NCBI GenBank assembly: GCA_905250075.1
Contig: CAJNOP010000020.1
Coordinates: 564,214 to 628,213, forward strand
Reading direction: 5' to 3'
From: Rotaria sp. Silwood1
Taxonomy: Eukaryota > Rotifera > Eurotatoria > Philodinida > Philodinidae
Length of the DNA: 64,000 nucleotides
Part shown: one piece after another, positions 50,290 to 64,000 of the stretch
How positions within the stretch are numbered: the first letter of the stretch is position 1
How the letters are laid out: the number at the start of each line of letters is the position of its first letter
Program-made: the position numbers and the translations under genes
Notes under the pieces: model-generated
The model's input: the letters and a program-made list of their open reading frames with translations, nothing else
Databases searched by the model: none
Told to the model about the DNA's origin: nothing

Positions 50290-53200
50290 CTAACATTTGA
50301 CAGTCCATTTGCGTAGACAACAATCATTACCACCGGTTAGTAATGTATCATTATCTAACCAAGTTAAACATGTAACCGGATTAAGTGGATGAGCACCTGA
50401 AAAAAGAAAAATTACATGTAAATATTAAAGAAACCCCATTTAATTTTTACCTTTAACTTGTGTCACTTTTGTAATATTTTCAGTTTGATAAATCATTAAA
50501 TGTGTATCAATAGCAACTGATGCTAATTTTTTTCCATCAGGACTAAATGCAAGATCAGTTACTGTTGCTGCATGATAACGCCACATATCACGACTCATCG
50601 GCTCAAAATTTGGTAATTGATAACATGTTATATTTTTCATATTATCAGCACTAGCAAAAAATCGTCCATCAGGTGAATAAGCAACACGAACAACAATATC
50701 ACGTTGTTCTAATTCACGAAGAACATTTAATGCTGTACCATCAACAGTGAATATATGAGTTTTATTATCCTATATAAATGAAGAATAATTAATGGAATTA
50801 CTATTTATCATTAATTACTTTTCCACCAACGGCGATTTGTGTACCTTGTGGTGAAACAGCAATTGATGTTGGTTCAAATGGTAATGGATGCGTTATAAGA
50901 ACACCTTGTTGTTCGCGATACATACATACGGCTGAACCACATACAATAAAAATAATATTTGAATCATTTATAGCTATACCACGTGGTTGACCAGCTAATT
51001 TTTCCATTCGACTAAAGTCAATTTGTAAATATAGTAACTATAAAATTTGATCATACAGATTTAATTTCGATTTTTTCTCGCATGGTAACCGGTATAAAGC
51101 AACCAAATAATGATTTGAATAGAAAAATTTGTTTCCAACAAAGATTTGAGAGAAAAATGAAATCTTCATCATACCCCAAACTGTATTGTCTCTAGAAAAC
51201 TTCAAACTCTATTTTTTTATCATTCTGAATTCCAAAATGCAAATTTCTTTTGATTACACAGGGTGATAGAGCAACTGATTCTCTAAAAAATGAAATATTT
51301 CCGAATTCTTCACGACATCTTTTTAGCCATTTCCTATGGAAAAAAAGAGAATAAAAACTTTTATGCTTTGCTTGAAATTGATGTAGTTCAATCAATAAAT
51401 AGTAGTAGAGAGTTCTTAGACACATCATTTTCTAGAGAATTAGTTGTTTTATCACCCTGTGTTCTCAAAAGAAACTTTTATTTTATGATGCTGAGTAGAG
51501 TTTATGAGGTCGAAGTCCGAGCATATTCTAGTCGTTTGAGAAATGTGTAAGGCTCACTGGTCACCCAATACAAAAAAATTAGAAAAAGAATGTCTCTTAT
51601 CTTCGGGGCAACTATACAATTCCGATTAATAAATTCAGTGAAAGTTATACAAGTCTAATTTTGAGTGCTGAAAAGTCAGATTTTCGATTTTCTAGAGACT
51701 CTTGCTTTTAGAAATACAGTGGGGATTTTATTTCCCTCAAGTCTTTTATTGAAAACATATTTCTCTATCCAAATCACTATTTGAATTCTTTATATCAGCT
51801 AACATTCGGGAAAAAAATCGAAATTAAATCTACACCATCAATATTTGGAGTCAATGTAATTTTAATATAAAACAAAAAGAGCAAGAATTTATTTACTCAT
51901 ATGATTCCCATGACGAATTTAATAAACGAAGTGTATCATCAAGACCAATTGAAGCTACTAAACCACGTGAGTTACTTGCTAATGATTGTACTTGATTCGT
52001 ATGACAATCACCAGTAATATTATTCATTTCTTTTCCATCTATACTCCAACGAACAACAAGTCCATCATGACTAGCACTAAAAATTCTTGTGCCTTGACTT
52101 TCATTACGAGCTACAGTTAAAGCAGTGATACTTTTATTATGACCCTAGAAAAATTATTCCCTAGTAAAATAAATAATTTACGAATAAATTTTTACTCGAA
52201 TAATACGAGATGGTTTATTTCCATCTCGATCAAGATATGTTATTTGACCCGAAAGTGAAACTGAAAGAATATGATTTCCAGACCATAGACAACCAATTTG
52301 TTGATCTTTTAAATCAGTGCCAAATGTATATGTTCTTAAATGAATAGCAAAAACAAATAAACAAAAAAGAAGTATTTTGACATTTTTTTAAAATATATAT
52401 CAACTAACTGAATAGCTGAACCAGTTGTAATGTCCCAAATTTTTGCTGTTTTATCACCTGATGCAGTTAAAATAAAACGACTTGTTGAATCCCAACATAA
52501 ACCATAAATTGAGCCAGTATGAGCTGTAGGTGAGCCTAATTCCGATAAACGTTCACCTGTTTTTCCATCATATAAAATCACCTAATACAAAAAAGTTTAA
52601 CTTTGAGTAAACAAAAAAAAGACAGTTCACATATAAACACATACACGTCCATCAGCAGCACCTGATGCAAATTTTTCTCCATCAGGTGAATAACGAACAA
52701 CATGAACAAATTTTTCATGATCAGACATTGTTGTTTTCCATTTAAATGGTGGTCCTTCAAAAAATGATACAGCATTATCTTCACTACCAGTTATGGCACG
52801 AAATGGACGAGTTGGTTTAAAATCAACTGAGTTTATTGCTTTTGTCATTCCAGATATTTCACCAACAGAATTACCAGCATCAGCAGAAAATACATGACCA
52901 AATCTTGAAATATTTTTTTAAAAATATATAACAAAGTGTTTTTGTTTTAGTATGGTTAAAATTTTTACTTTTCTTTTCCTTCGCCCCCAACTATAATACG
53001 CTGATTATCACTTGTCCAAGCTAAATCTTTTATACAACCAGAAAATGGTTGAAATTCATTTTTTAATATATGTTCTTTATTATCAGCACCCCATATACGA
53101 ACTTTACCATGACCATCTAAAAGAAAATTTAATTAAACTAATTATGTAATTAATATGATTATACCAGCTGAAGCAATATATGATCCACTAGGTGAATATT

Positions 53201-55172
53201 TAGCACATTGTACAGCTGTTGAATGTTCTGTGTAGACTTCACATTGTGATGGATCCTATTTGAAATAATTTCCTATGAAAACATTTGTCAATTCAGCCAC
53301 ATAAAAAGCCAAAGTGTGGAATTCACTAAACTCTACTTGTTATAAATTTATGGTATATTATCACTAGTGAATGTTACTTTATTTTTATCGCTCTTTATAC
53401 CTAGGAAATTTATTTTTAATGAGAAGTTAATTCCGAATTTTTGCCAAGTAGCTCATAAAAATTTATGATGCCATAGATACGAATAAAATATACAGAAAAG
53501 TTTTTTTTTGCATTCATTTTTTTAATAATGTCACATATCAAAGTGATGTTCGTGATAAGAATATTGATTAATATACTCTGTTGTTATATTAGGTATTTGT
53601 CTATTTACCTGTCACCCTATATCGCACGCTTGTTCGCACAGCCGGCGATAATGCTTAGAACTTTTGATACCAGCTATGAACGATTACAGAGAATATTTTC
53701 TACTCAAATTTGAATTTTTGCTCTTAGAAAGAACTCAAATTAACCCAAAGGAAATCATTTAAGAATATATATTATTAACAAATCTATTTTGCAACGCTTT
53801 CTATAATAATAATTTGTCTCATGATTGGAATTGATCTGAGCTCTGTGATTAGTACAGACAGCTCAGAAGAATCAACGTGAATGGAGTGCATTGACAAACA
53901 ACTAAATTCTGTTAGTTTTAACAGTCTTCAAAACGATTCATCCGTTTTAATACAACACTTTCAAAGAAGAATCACCAATACGACGGACTTTGTACTGATC
54001 TATATACCAGTAGTAGTTATCATATGGAACAGAAAGAAACCTTTCTTTACTCTTTCTTTTATCTTTACTTTATAAATATAAAGATTGTACTCATATTTAC
54101 CTTATAAAATAAATAGAAAGTAACACTTGTAAAGGTCAAACGGTTAAAATAATTTCTCCAAAAAAAAAATGCTAAACAAATTAATAAATCACAACTATAA
54201 CAATTTTAATAGTTAATATACACGCTGCGAAACTTATTCATTTCGAAATTGTTTGTAATTAGAATTACTATTTTACTAACTTATTATATTTATTTAACAT
54301 CGTTATATTGAACCAAACTTATTTTTGTATTGGCAGATACATCGTCATTACATAACTTCTTTTCTTCTAATGATCATATATGTGATACATGTAACAGGAA
54401 GTGGCAAATGTTATTTTATTCTTTGTTTCAATTACTATATTAGCCTACCGTCCACATTGATTTAATCGTTCAGTAAGCTTTTGAGCACATGATCCTTTAT
54501 CTGAACAAACATTAACATTCATTTTTGAGTTTTACCTAGACTTAGAATTCAATTAGTTCATACTTTTCTGTGTCCCTTCTATTCTAACTCTGATAGATCA
54601 ATAATATTACCGTTTTACTAAATGACACTTACAATAAAGTTCTTTTGCTACATAAAATACTAAAACGCGAACAGTTAGACTAGTTAGCATCTTCGTGGCA
54701 CGTTTTCTTCCGTCACTATGAAAACACAGCCAACGGTGATTGACTTAGACTCTGCCTACTAGGTAAAAGTACTGTATGATCTTTGGCTTTTTCCCTACCA
54801 CTTCCACAGTTGCTAAAGACTGAAGGAGAGCCGTCAAAATTTTGATTCTAACTACTATTTTCTTCGAAAACATATACGAGTTCCAAGAAATAAACAAACA
54901 GAAAAAGAAATTTAAACGAACTTCAATATTACGAATGAAAACACTATTGCCATTTGTATATAAAAATGTTTTTCCTTTTGGATCAGCACCTAATACAATT
55001 GGTTGACCACGAGTCGTACGTGGTAATGAAGCAAAGACTGATGCTAGAATAAAATAATATGGAATTAATTTTGTTCTCAAAAAACAAAAGAAAATGAAAG
55101 CAATAGACAAATTTTTTTTTTGTAGCTTCTCAAAACAATATTTAAAGAAGACTTACCTAGTGTGCAGCTCAT
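50290..55172 (-). CDS. WDR1: WDR1 / actin-interacting protein 1 (AIP1)
   Basis: Predicted 604 aa, close to the usual about 605. Exons: 55157-55172, 54922-55043, 53165-53255, 52969-53116, 52645-52903, 52409-52581, 52196-52334, 51897-52144, 50819-51011, 50451-50769, 50290-50396; all phases close. AIP1 binds cofilin-decorated actin filaments and speeds their disassembly in the cytoplasm. The protein folds as two seven-bladed WD propellers. Recognisable parts in order: [116 protein letters not shown] and the ending [17 protein letters not shown]. The first exon is only 16 bases; a 3' splice site (TTTCTTTCGTATAG) sits eight bases before the ATG. Introns at 53256-54921 and 51012-51896 carry repeats. 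Converges on copy 2 of the TIR genes, 242 bp between stops. Confidence 0.95.
51220..51490. mobile_element. Inverted-repeat element in a WDR1 intron
   Basis: About 51220-51310 and the reverse complement of about 51405-51490 align through TTTCTTTTGA..ACACAGGGTGATA, a CAACT.ATTCTCTA block and AATGA. As a result, overlapping ORFs on opposite strands encode look-alike peptides ([11 protein letters not shown] and [11 protein letters not shown]), which is an echo of the repeat and not coding evidence. Confidence 0.6.
53800..53925. repeat. Copy of a dispersed repeat in a WDR1 intron
   Basis: Matches window bases about 350-480: TAGTACAGACAGCTCAG and the following CATTGACAA/CATCGACAA and TTCTGTTAGTTTTAAC-like blocks in the same order. 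Non-coding. Confidence 0.5.
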
Positions 55173-55703
55173 TGCTTGGCTATACGAAAGAAAAATTAAT
55201 CTAAAAATATTTTTTTTTATATATTGAAATTTTCATCAAGTTTTTTCAAGACTTTAAATCCCATTCTATAGATTAAAAATGAAAGATTAATTAAAAACAA
55301 GAAAAAAAGAGAAGACAAGAAACACTTTTCAATAATTAATTTCGTTTTTTATAAAAATGTTTAAGTTCATCTGATGTCTTTAATTAATCTTTCATTTTAA
55401 ATAAGAATATAATCGATTTACCGAAATTAACAAAAAAATCTCTGTAAAACAAAACATCCATACTTCTGTCAATGTGTTTATGTCACGAAAAAAAATTATA
55501 TAAAATAAATAAATCATTAAAACACACACACACACACACTTTTCATCACCAACCAACCCATGAAAAAATATCTATATGCATGTATACATATATGTATGTT
55601 AGTATCTAAATTGAGATTGCATCGAAATTCGAAGTCGAAATTCGATGTAATTTATATTTGAATACTAGCGTATATATTTTTTTTAATCTTTTCTTATTTG
55701 TAT
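55173..55703. other. Intergenic stretch between WDR1 and PI4-kinase genes
   Basis: Presumed WDR1 promoter plus PI4-kinase 3' flank. It contains a short (CA)n run at about 55521-55539 and a 16-bp GAAATTCGA inverted motif near 55624-55645. No exon. Confidence 0.5.
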
Positions 55704-57931
<2,228 letters not shown>

Positions 57932-60200
57932 CCTAATCAATATGAATAATAAGCATAAATATTTATTGAATAAATAAAAATTTAAAAATAAGAAAAGAAA
58001 AAACTTTTTTTCAAATAGCAGCATAGCAAGAAAACTACCTGGTTAGTAATATTTGCTTTTTAAACAGTTCCTATATATGAAATTAGGTTTTATTATTATG
58101 ATTTACTTTTTTTTATTTGATGACATAGCATTTTTAGAAAAAAAAAGAGGTAAAAGGAAACATGCACTCACTCTCTTACTGCATCTATTGTCCATGACTT
58201 GGATTATCAGGAACGATATTTAATCTAGGACTAACTCGATTTCTATTGCTCCTCACTTTCTCGATTGGTCAAATGGTTGTAGAAAAATATGATTGAAAAG
58301 TGAATAGATGATGAGCTGAGCTGATGTGGAAACATGTGAATCATTCTAATCTGTTTTTCATTAATGTTCCAATTGAATTATTTGAAAAACATTTTTGAAA
58401 TTTAATAATATAAATAATATTTTTCTATAAGTATTGAATTGAGATTCTAAATAAAGAAGAAAAAAAGCGTTTTTAGTACTTTAAATAAAAATAATTGATA
58501 GATGTCACTATCGATCTGAGTAATATTATCACAACAAAATGATATTTCCTTAAAAGGCAATAACTATGATCATTTACAATATTCGATAGATTGTAAAGCA
58601 ATGATTTATTGCGAAATACGATGACTGTTTATCGACATTATCAGCGGTGGCTTGACTGGGGGTATCTGAAATCGAACACTTTTCCGGCCTTCTACAATAG
58701 TAGAAAATTTTTATTTTCTCCACTAAAGTTAAAATCCTCTTTTTGCATTCTGTTGTAAACAAGCTATTTTTCTCTGCAAAAAATTGTAATGCTTGCTAAT
58801 GTTAACTGCTTCCAACTACCACTGTCGTTGGTACTTATTCATTCTTCATTTTTAGCACTAAATAACAATATAAGTCATTAGTTGAATAAGTATATTTGAA
58901 AATAAGCAAGCATGACTTTTTTCTGTTTTTCTTTATACCAGAATTAATTAGTTTGTATTTCTCATGTGAATAAATAGTTAATGAATCTAATTTCATTAGT
59001 TTTTAGTTATATATTTCTTATATAAGTAAATATACCTGTTGATCTGTGAATAAGAAAAATTAATAAAACAAAAAATATTTCAATAAAATTAAATATTTTC
59101 TTGTTGTTGTTTTTTTAATAACTTTGTAAGAAACGCGTAGTTGTTTGTACAGATATTCAAAACATGATAAGTATATTTGATGTTCAAAGTACTCTTTAAA
59201 GCTATGAGTTCTTTTTAAATGTAAGTATATAATTGTTAATAATTTCTTTTACATAACGTCTCGTATGTTGTTTTCTCAATATGTATGATGATCAAAACAA
59301 AGAAAAGGTAATATTCTGACAAAAAAAAGCTTCAAGTATTCTTGAAAGTTTTTCAACTATCTGTAAATAACCTGTAAATATTGAAGAGACTGGAACAATT
59401 TGATGTCAATACAAAGATTAAAGTTAAGAACATTATTTATATTTTTGTTCAGGTGATCTTTCAGAGAAGAGCATATTTAGGACTACATCCGTTGCAATAC
59501 AGGAAATTACATTGAATGAATAATTGCAGATGATTTAGTAATGACACTCATTTAACTTTACATTTTTTAATTTTAACAATTTCCGTCCGCTTGTTTCTTT
59601 TATTTTGTTTCTTTATTTCTTTTTCCGAAGATCTATTCATGTCGAAAAAAATCAAGAGAAAAAGAAAAGCAAATTTAGATAGGCAATATTATTATAGGAG
59701 ACTTCAGGGAGACATGAATCTTATGATTGTTTAAAGTATCAGATTATTTTGAGTCCTTTGATAATGCAAGTTATTCTATACATATATCAGAATCAATAAG
59801 AGCATATCTGTATATATTTATTCATTAAAAATGCTACTGTAATTGATGTAAACATTATATTGATCAGATTTTCATGTCTTTTTTTGGTTAAGTCATTCCG
59901 CAAAGACATTTGTAGAAAGATCACATAAGTTGTTTAGTATCAATTATTGCTTATATCTGTCAGGAATATCCTATAATAGGTGAGAATCATTTTTTTCCCA
60001 GTGAAATTTTCTTATTTTTTCGAGGTACCCAAGATTGAAATTTGTATTACATGTATATATCTAACCAATGGGTTTTCATTCTTTTTTACAGTATTGACTA
60101 TCCAACTAGAAATACTGCTGAATTGTATGAAATTTCAGACATTAGTTATAGTAATATTTTTGCTAATTATTCAAATACGATAGTGTGATTAAGAAATGTA
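57932..60200. other. Long AT-rich stretch without a recognised gene
   Basis: Contains the presumed promoter of the PI4-kinase gene; GCAGTAAGAG near 58178 on the minus strand could be the donor of a 5' untranslated exon. No other exon is recognised on either strand. Confidence 0.45.
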
Positions 60201-60330
60201 GGATATCTTAGTTCAAAATTCGAGTAGATTATGAATAGAATCAATCTAAAGTTGAATTCAGGATGACTCCTGAATTCAACTTTAGATTGATTCTATTCAT
60301 AATCTACTCGAATTCGCACCTAAGATATCT
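60201..60330. mobile_element. 130-bp hairpin element
   Basis: Arms 60201-60263 and 60268-60330 are reverse complements with few mismatches (perfect for about 48 bases around the loop TGAC). The ends read GGATATCTTAG and its near complement, flanked by TA on both sides, as expected for a mariner/Tc1-type MITE. Confidence 0.75.
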
Positions 60331-62105
60331 AACATGACTATGGATTATTTTAAGAGTATAGAAACGTATTTATGTTTAGAATTTTTCAGATTTAATGACA
60401 AGGTATATTTTTAATACTCCTTAGTAACGACAATAAAATATTTTTTTAAAATTTTTTGTATTGAATTTCAAATGTTCCAATACAACATGAAGCGTTGATT
60501 GCATGCTTTATGATTCAATTATTTGATAAACGTATAACACCAGTTGATAGATGAAATGAAATTTGTTCACACGTATGGAGGTATGAAAATGTGTAAAGTA
60601 GATTGAGAGAAAAAGTTGACGAGAAAATGTTTGATACATCATTGCAAACAGAAAAAAGCTAACTTTAAATATCGTAGACAATTTCCCTAAAGAAAAAATG
60701 TGAAAAGGTCATGGATGAATTAGCTTATCAATTACAGTTAATTATAAAAGGTTGTACCGAGTACATTTATATGCATTGAATTTTATTATCATTCTCATAC
60801 TTTTTTTTGAAAAATATTGTTTAGTAAAGTTGATTTTTACAAATATCAAAATAAGAAATTCAAGTATGTCAACAACAATTTTAACTACAAAGCTGATAAT
60901 ATGGAGCATTGATAATATTGATTAGATACATATATACATATGCAGAATGGACCATAAATAGTACTACAATAAAAGAAAATAAAATATCTTCACCTCAAGT
61001 CAATAACATAGGCTGATTCTTTGATCGATGTTAGAAGATTATTCGGTTATTCTATTTTATACGAATAAGGTAAGCAAGTATTTCCATAAATAATGATTAT
61101 TGGTATCATGAAAGTAATTTACCAAGTCATCAATTAAGAAATATATATATATATATAGGTCACGTCTCATAGATAATTTTTCGTTGCCAACTAGAAGATC
61201 AAAAGGATGAAGTCAAAATGAACTTTATGAATGATACTATATATATATATATATCACACGTAGAGTAAATTTTTAGAACTAGTTAATTTAAAAGTTAATG
61301 CATACAAAATTTCGAATTGTAAAACATGAGAACACCAGTTTTTGCAAGGAAACTGGTTTTTTTAATGCTTGGAAGGTTGCATTTGGGTGTTTTATTTATT
61401 TCAATAGTTAAACTGACTAGTTTTGAAATCTTACTCCGTACACATCACTAATTTCTATTATGCTTCTTCTTCTTATCTTCTATGGCAGATGAAAATTTTG
61501 TATGAAATGCTTCATTTATGTTTTTCTCATTTGACAATAGGTGAAATGTCTTTAGTGAGATCACAAATATAACTTGACAGCAGTAGTTGTTTACATTCTT
61601 TGCATGAAAGAAACAAAGTTCAAATAAATTTCTAGAACTAAGCAAAAACTCAATTCATTCAAATGAACCGAAGTGGAAATATTTCAATTTTTTATCTTAA
61701 TGCTATTTATGATTGATCTTCTTTATGTAATAAAATATTTTAGTCTTCTATGTCATGAAAAACTTTGAAAAAAAATGTATCCTAACAATTTATTCTCAAT
61801 TATTCCTCATGCATGTCTTCGTTCAATGGTATTCTTGTGTAGTTGTGTTCAATATACAAAGTAATATATTATTTACAATACTAAACAAAAGAATTTTTTT
61901 TTATGATTTGATTAGCTGATTAATATTTGGAAAGAAACACTATATATGATTAAAATGAAAATCTACCTAGAGGATAGCTCTGTTATAAACATATAATGAA
62001 ATACCATATTCACACTAATAATTTATAGATACTACGCCGTAAATTTATACTGGATTCTTTTTGAATATAATGCGTGAAATTTCTTTAATGTAAAGTCATG
62101 CTATA
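60331..62105. other. AT-rich stretch with TA microsatellites
   Basis: (TA)n runs at about 61140-61158 and 61237-61254 flank a CACGTCTC/CACACGTAG region. No gene is recognised. Confidence 0.45.
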
Positions 62106-62109
62106 TTAA

Positions 62110-62983
62110 GGGCCCCCCACCCCTCAAAAAAAAGGAATTTTCGACAAAAATATCGGTTTTTAGATTTATACATAGTTAGATAGCCCATAATCTCTACTTA
62201 CGAATGCACTATAATTTATTGGTTTTATGATGGTTTTTGAGGGTTTTACAGCGGTTTTTCTGAAGACCCCTGCATCAATAAAGTTTTTTTTTCGAGACTA
62301 CAGTTATTAAAGTTATTAGAACTTTTCTATACGTTTGGAAAAAAAGTACATCGTACATGTCTCTCTATGTGCTCATTCGATTCGCCATAGTCGATAACCT
62401 ATAATAAACTGCCTTCTTGTTTATTCACTACCATTTTTAAACGAAAAAATCGCGATAATCAAAGAAAAAATTGTTTTGTTTTTCTCGAAACTGTTTTTTT
62501 TCGTTTTCTTTGACTGTGTGTCAAAGATTTCTCCGCCATTTTAAATGTTAGAATGCTCGGGAAGGTTTTAAAATGAAGGTAAATATCAGTGCTACAACCT
62601 AACAAAGCCAGAATTTTTGTTTTCAATTTATTTGTTTACAAAAAACTCGAGTTTTCTAAAAAATTGATCTAGGTTTTTCGAAAAAACTGTCTAAAAAAAT
62701 TAATTTTTTGTTTTTCAAAAATCCGGCTTTGTTAGGTTGTAGGAGCAGGTCTTCTCTACATTTTGACACCATCCCGAGGTCCGTATCACTAAAATTGAAA
62801 ATAAAATCTTTGACACACAGACACCGACTTTTGACCCTTGATATTACAATAACTCGCGAAAAACTCAATATTATGAGCTCAAATTTTTACTGAGAACTAT
62901 CAATGGTCAGATACATATTCAATAAAAATTTCAGTAAGATTGAGTGTTCTGGGGAAAAAAAAAATTTAGAGGGGTGGGGGCCC
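62110..62983. mobile_element. TTAA-flanked element with inverted repeats, 874 bp
   Basis: TTAA at 62106-62109 and 62984-62987 flank an insert whose ends are GGGCCCCCCACCCCTC and, on the other strand, GGGCCCCCACCCCTCT. Inner inverted blocks continue towards the middle: GACTGTGTGTCAAAG against CTTTGACACACAGAC, GCTCGGGAAGG against ATCCCGAG, and CTACAACCTAACAAAGCC against GGCTTTGTTAGGTTGTAG. The whole insert is therefore an imperfect palindrome centred near 62660. It has no transposase ORF. A TTAA duplication is the hallmark of piggyBac-type insertion. Confidence 0.75.
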
Positions 62984-63459
62984 TTAAGAACAAAAAATTA
63001 CTCGCAGACTTTCATTAGACACTTAATAAACCCGCGGTGACAAAAAATATATTATTACAAAGATCTCTTTATAATATAAATATACATGAAACGGATGCAT
63101 CTAATTAATTTTGTCACCATTCATATCTACAGAAAAACAAACAAATGAAACGAACATTGTGTTCAAAGCATTAGTCTCTTTTTCTTTTCTCTTTTGTTTC
63201 TATCTGTATTTCAGTAATAATTAATGATTGAAACACTATAAACAAGTTATGACATACTTAGCCTTTTTTTATCTCTTTTGGAAAACATATGACTTTCATT
63301 TTTATTCTATGTAGTTAGCATTTTTTTATTTTAATGTTACATAACTAATGTTAAATAGCTTTATATTCTCGGAAAACATTGCTTAAAACATTCAAATTTA
63401 TCATATCTTCATCGTTGAGAATATTTTTAGTTTTACCTTAAATAAGAGAATAAGAACAT

Positions 63460-64000
63460 ATTAAATACTCATGTTTTTTATAAGCTCTCATCTGAACCAT
63501 TATCAATATCATAAAACACTTCGCCTAGCACTTGACCACATTAGTCAAATAGTTCAAGTAGATCTAATCGTGATTCAAGTATAGCCATAAAAAGAACAGA
63601 GCAGCAGATGATTAGGTCATTTCGTTTTTACTCTTTAGCTTTTATATTGCAATATTTAGAAAAATCTAATGAATGTTGTCATAGTCAATATGGAGGTTTT
63701 CCTGTTTGTTCAATTACATTATTAACAGCTGATAAATTGCTCGCTCCAAGTCATACAAATTTTTCAGTATGTTGTAAAAAAATATAACTATTACTTGCAC
63801 CTTATCTTTGGTTTTACTACATTACCTGTCTGATCAATTTTAACAACAGCATCACCACCAATAATGCCTCATCTACATTTATTGATTGATCGATTATCAA
63901 CTAATGGTTCAAAATTAGATGGAAAAGAATAATGACAAGAAAATATGTGTTTATGCCATTATTATATTCAACAATCTTATTTAAGAACTCATTATAATAT
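63460..64000 (+). other. Coding-like relics at the window end, unrecognised
   Basis: On the plus strand short stretches have coding-like composition, for example around 63493-63590 (HYQYHKTLRLALDHISQIVQ) and 63660-63770 (HSQYGGFPVCSITLLTADKL). They are interrupted by stops without clear splice sites. Either a diverged pseudogene or the beginning of a gene outside the window; no family is recognised. Confidence 0.25.

Noticed and set aside
53881-54075. 64-aa ORF in a WDR1 intron
   Set aside because: Begins in the dispersed repeat shared with window start and has no recognised features.
55521-55539. (CA)n run and other short microsatellites as possible regulatory sites
   Set aside because: Simple slippage repeats without further evidence.

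Overview
The window looks like nuclear DNA of a small-genome metazoan, most likely a bdelloid rotifer. The DNA is very AT-rich. Genes carry many short GT-AG introns (about 45-80 bp) and a few of 0.8-3.7 kb. Animal-only genes are present (tryptophan hydroxylase, TRPV-type channel, calpain-15-like, WDR1/AIP1, type II PI4-kinase). Several start codons lie a few bases behind a strong 3' splice site, which fits spliced-leader trans-splicing as known in bdelloids. The species call is inference. Exon borders were assigned by hand from splice motifs, reading phase and family similarity; phases close in every model, but single borders may be off by a base.

Layout. 1-1037 (+): 3' end of a DHHC palmitoyltransferase. 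1167-7272 (-): tryptophan hydroxylase, 10 exons, with a separate 378-aa ORF inside its largest intron. 7273-13183: gene-poor stretch with an inverted-repeat element, a broken mariner transposase and a palindrome around an N gap. 13184-20824 (+): WD-repeat protein resembling WDR97/WDR87. 20848-23120 (-): calpain-15-like protease with a changed catalytic Asn. 25241-32951 (-): TRPV/OSM-9-like channel with ankyrin repeats. 34190-36030 (+): decayed TIR-family gene. 36280-37800: 1.5-kb near-perfect foldback palindrome. 39315-44464 and 46525-50047 (+): two tandem intact ARM-like/TIR/SAM-like genes. 50290-55172 (-): WDR1/AIP1. 55704-57931 (-): type II phosphatidylinositol 4-kinase. 57932-64000: no convincing gene, but a hairpin element, a TTAA-flanked inverted-repeat element and weak coding relics at the very end.

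The accessory core is 34-50 kb. It is a same-strand array of three related genes (one dead, two alive) coding for a helical-repeat N-terminus, a TIR domain with the SxxxC..E context of TIR NADases, and a SAM-like C-terminus. The domain order is ARM-TIR-SAM rather than the ARM-SAM-SAM-TIR of SARM1. The two live copies share a near-identical 190-bp patch in otherwise diverged exons, which suggests gene conversion. Inverted-repeat elements surround the array. The remaining genes are conserved housekeeping or neuronal/ciliary genes with no evident functional link to one another.
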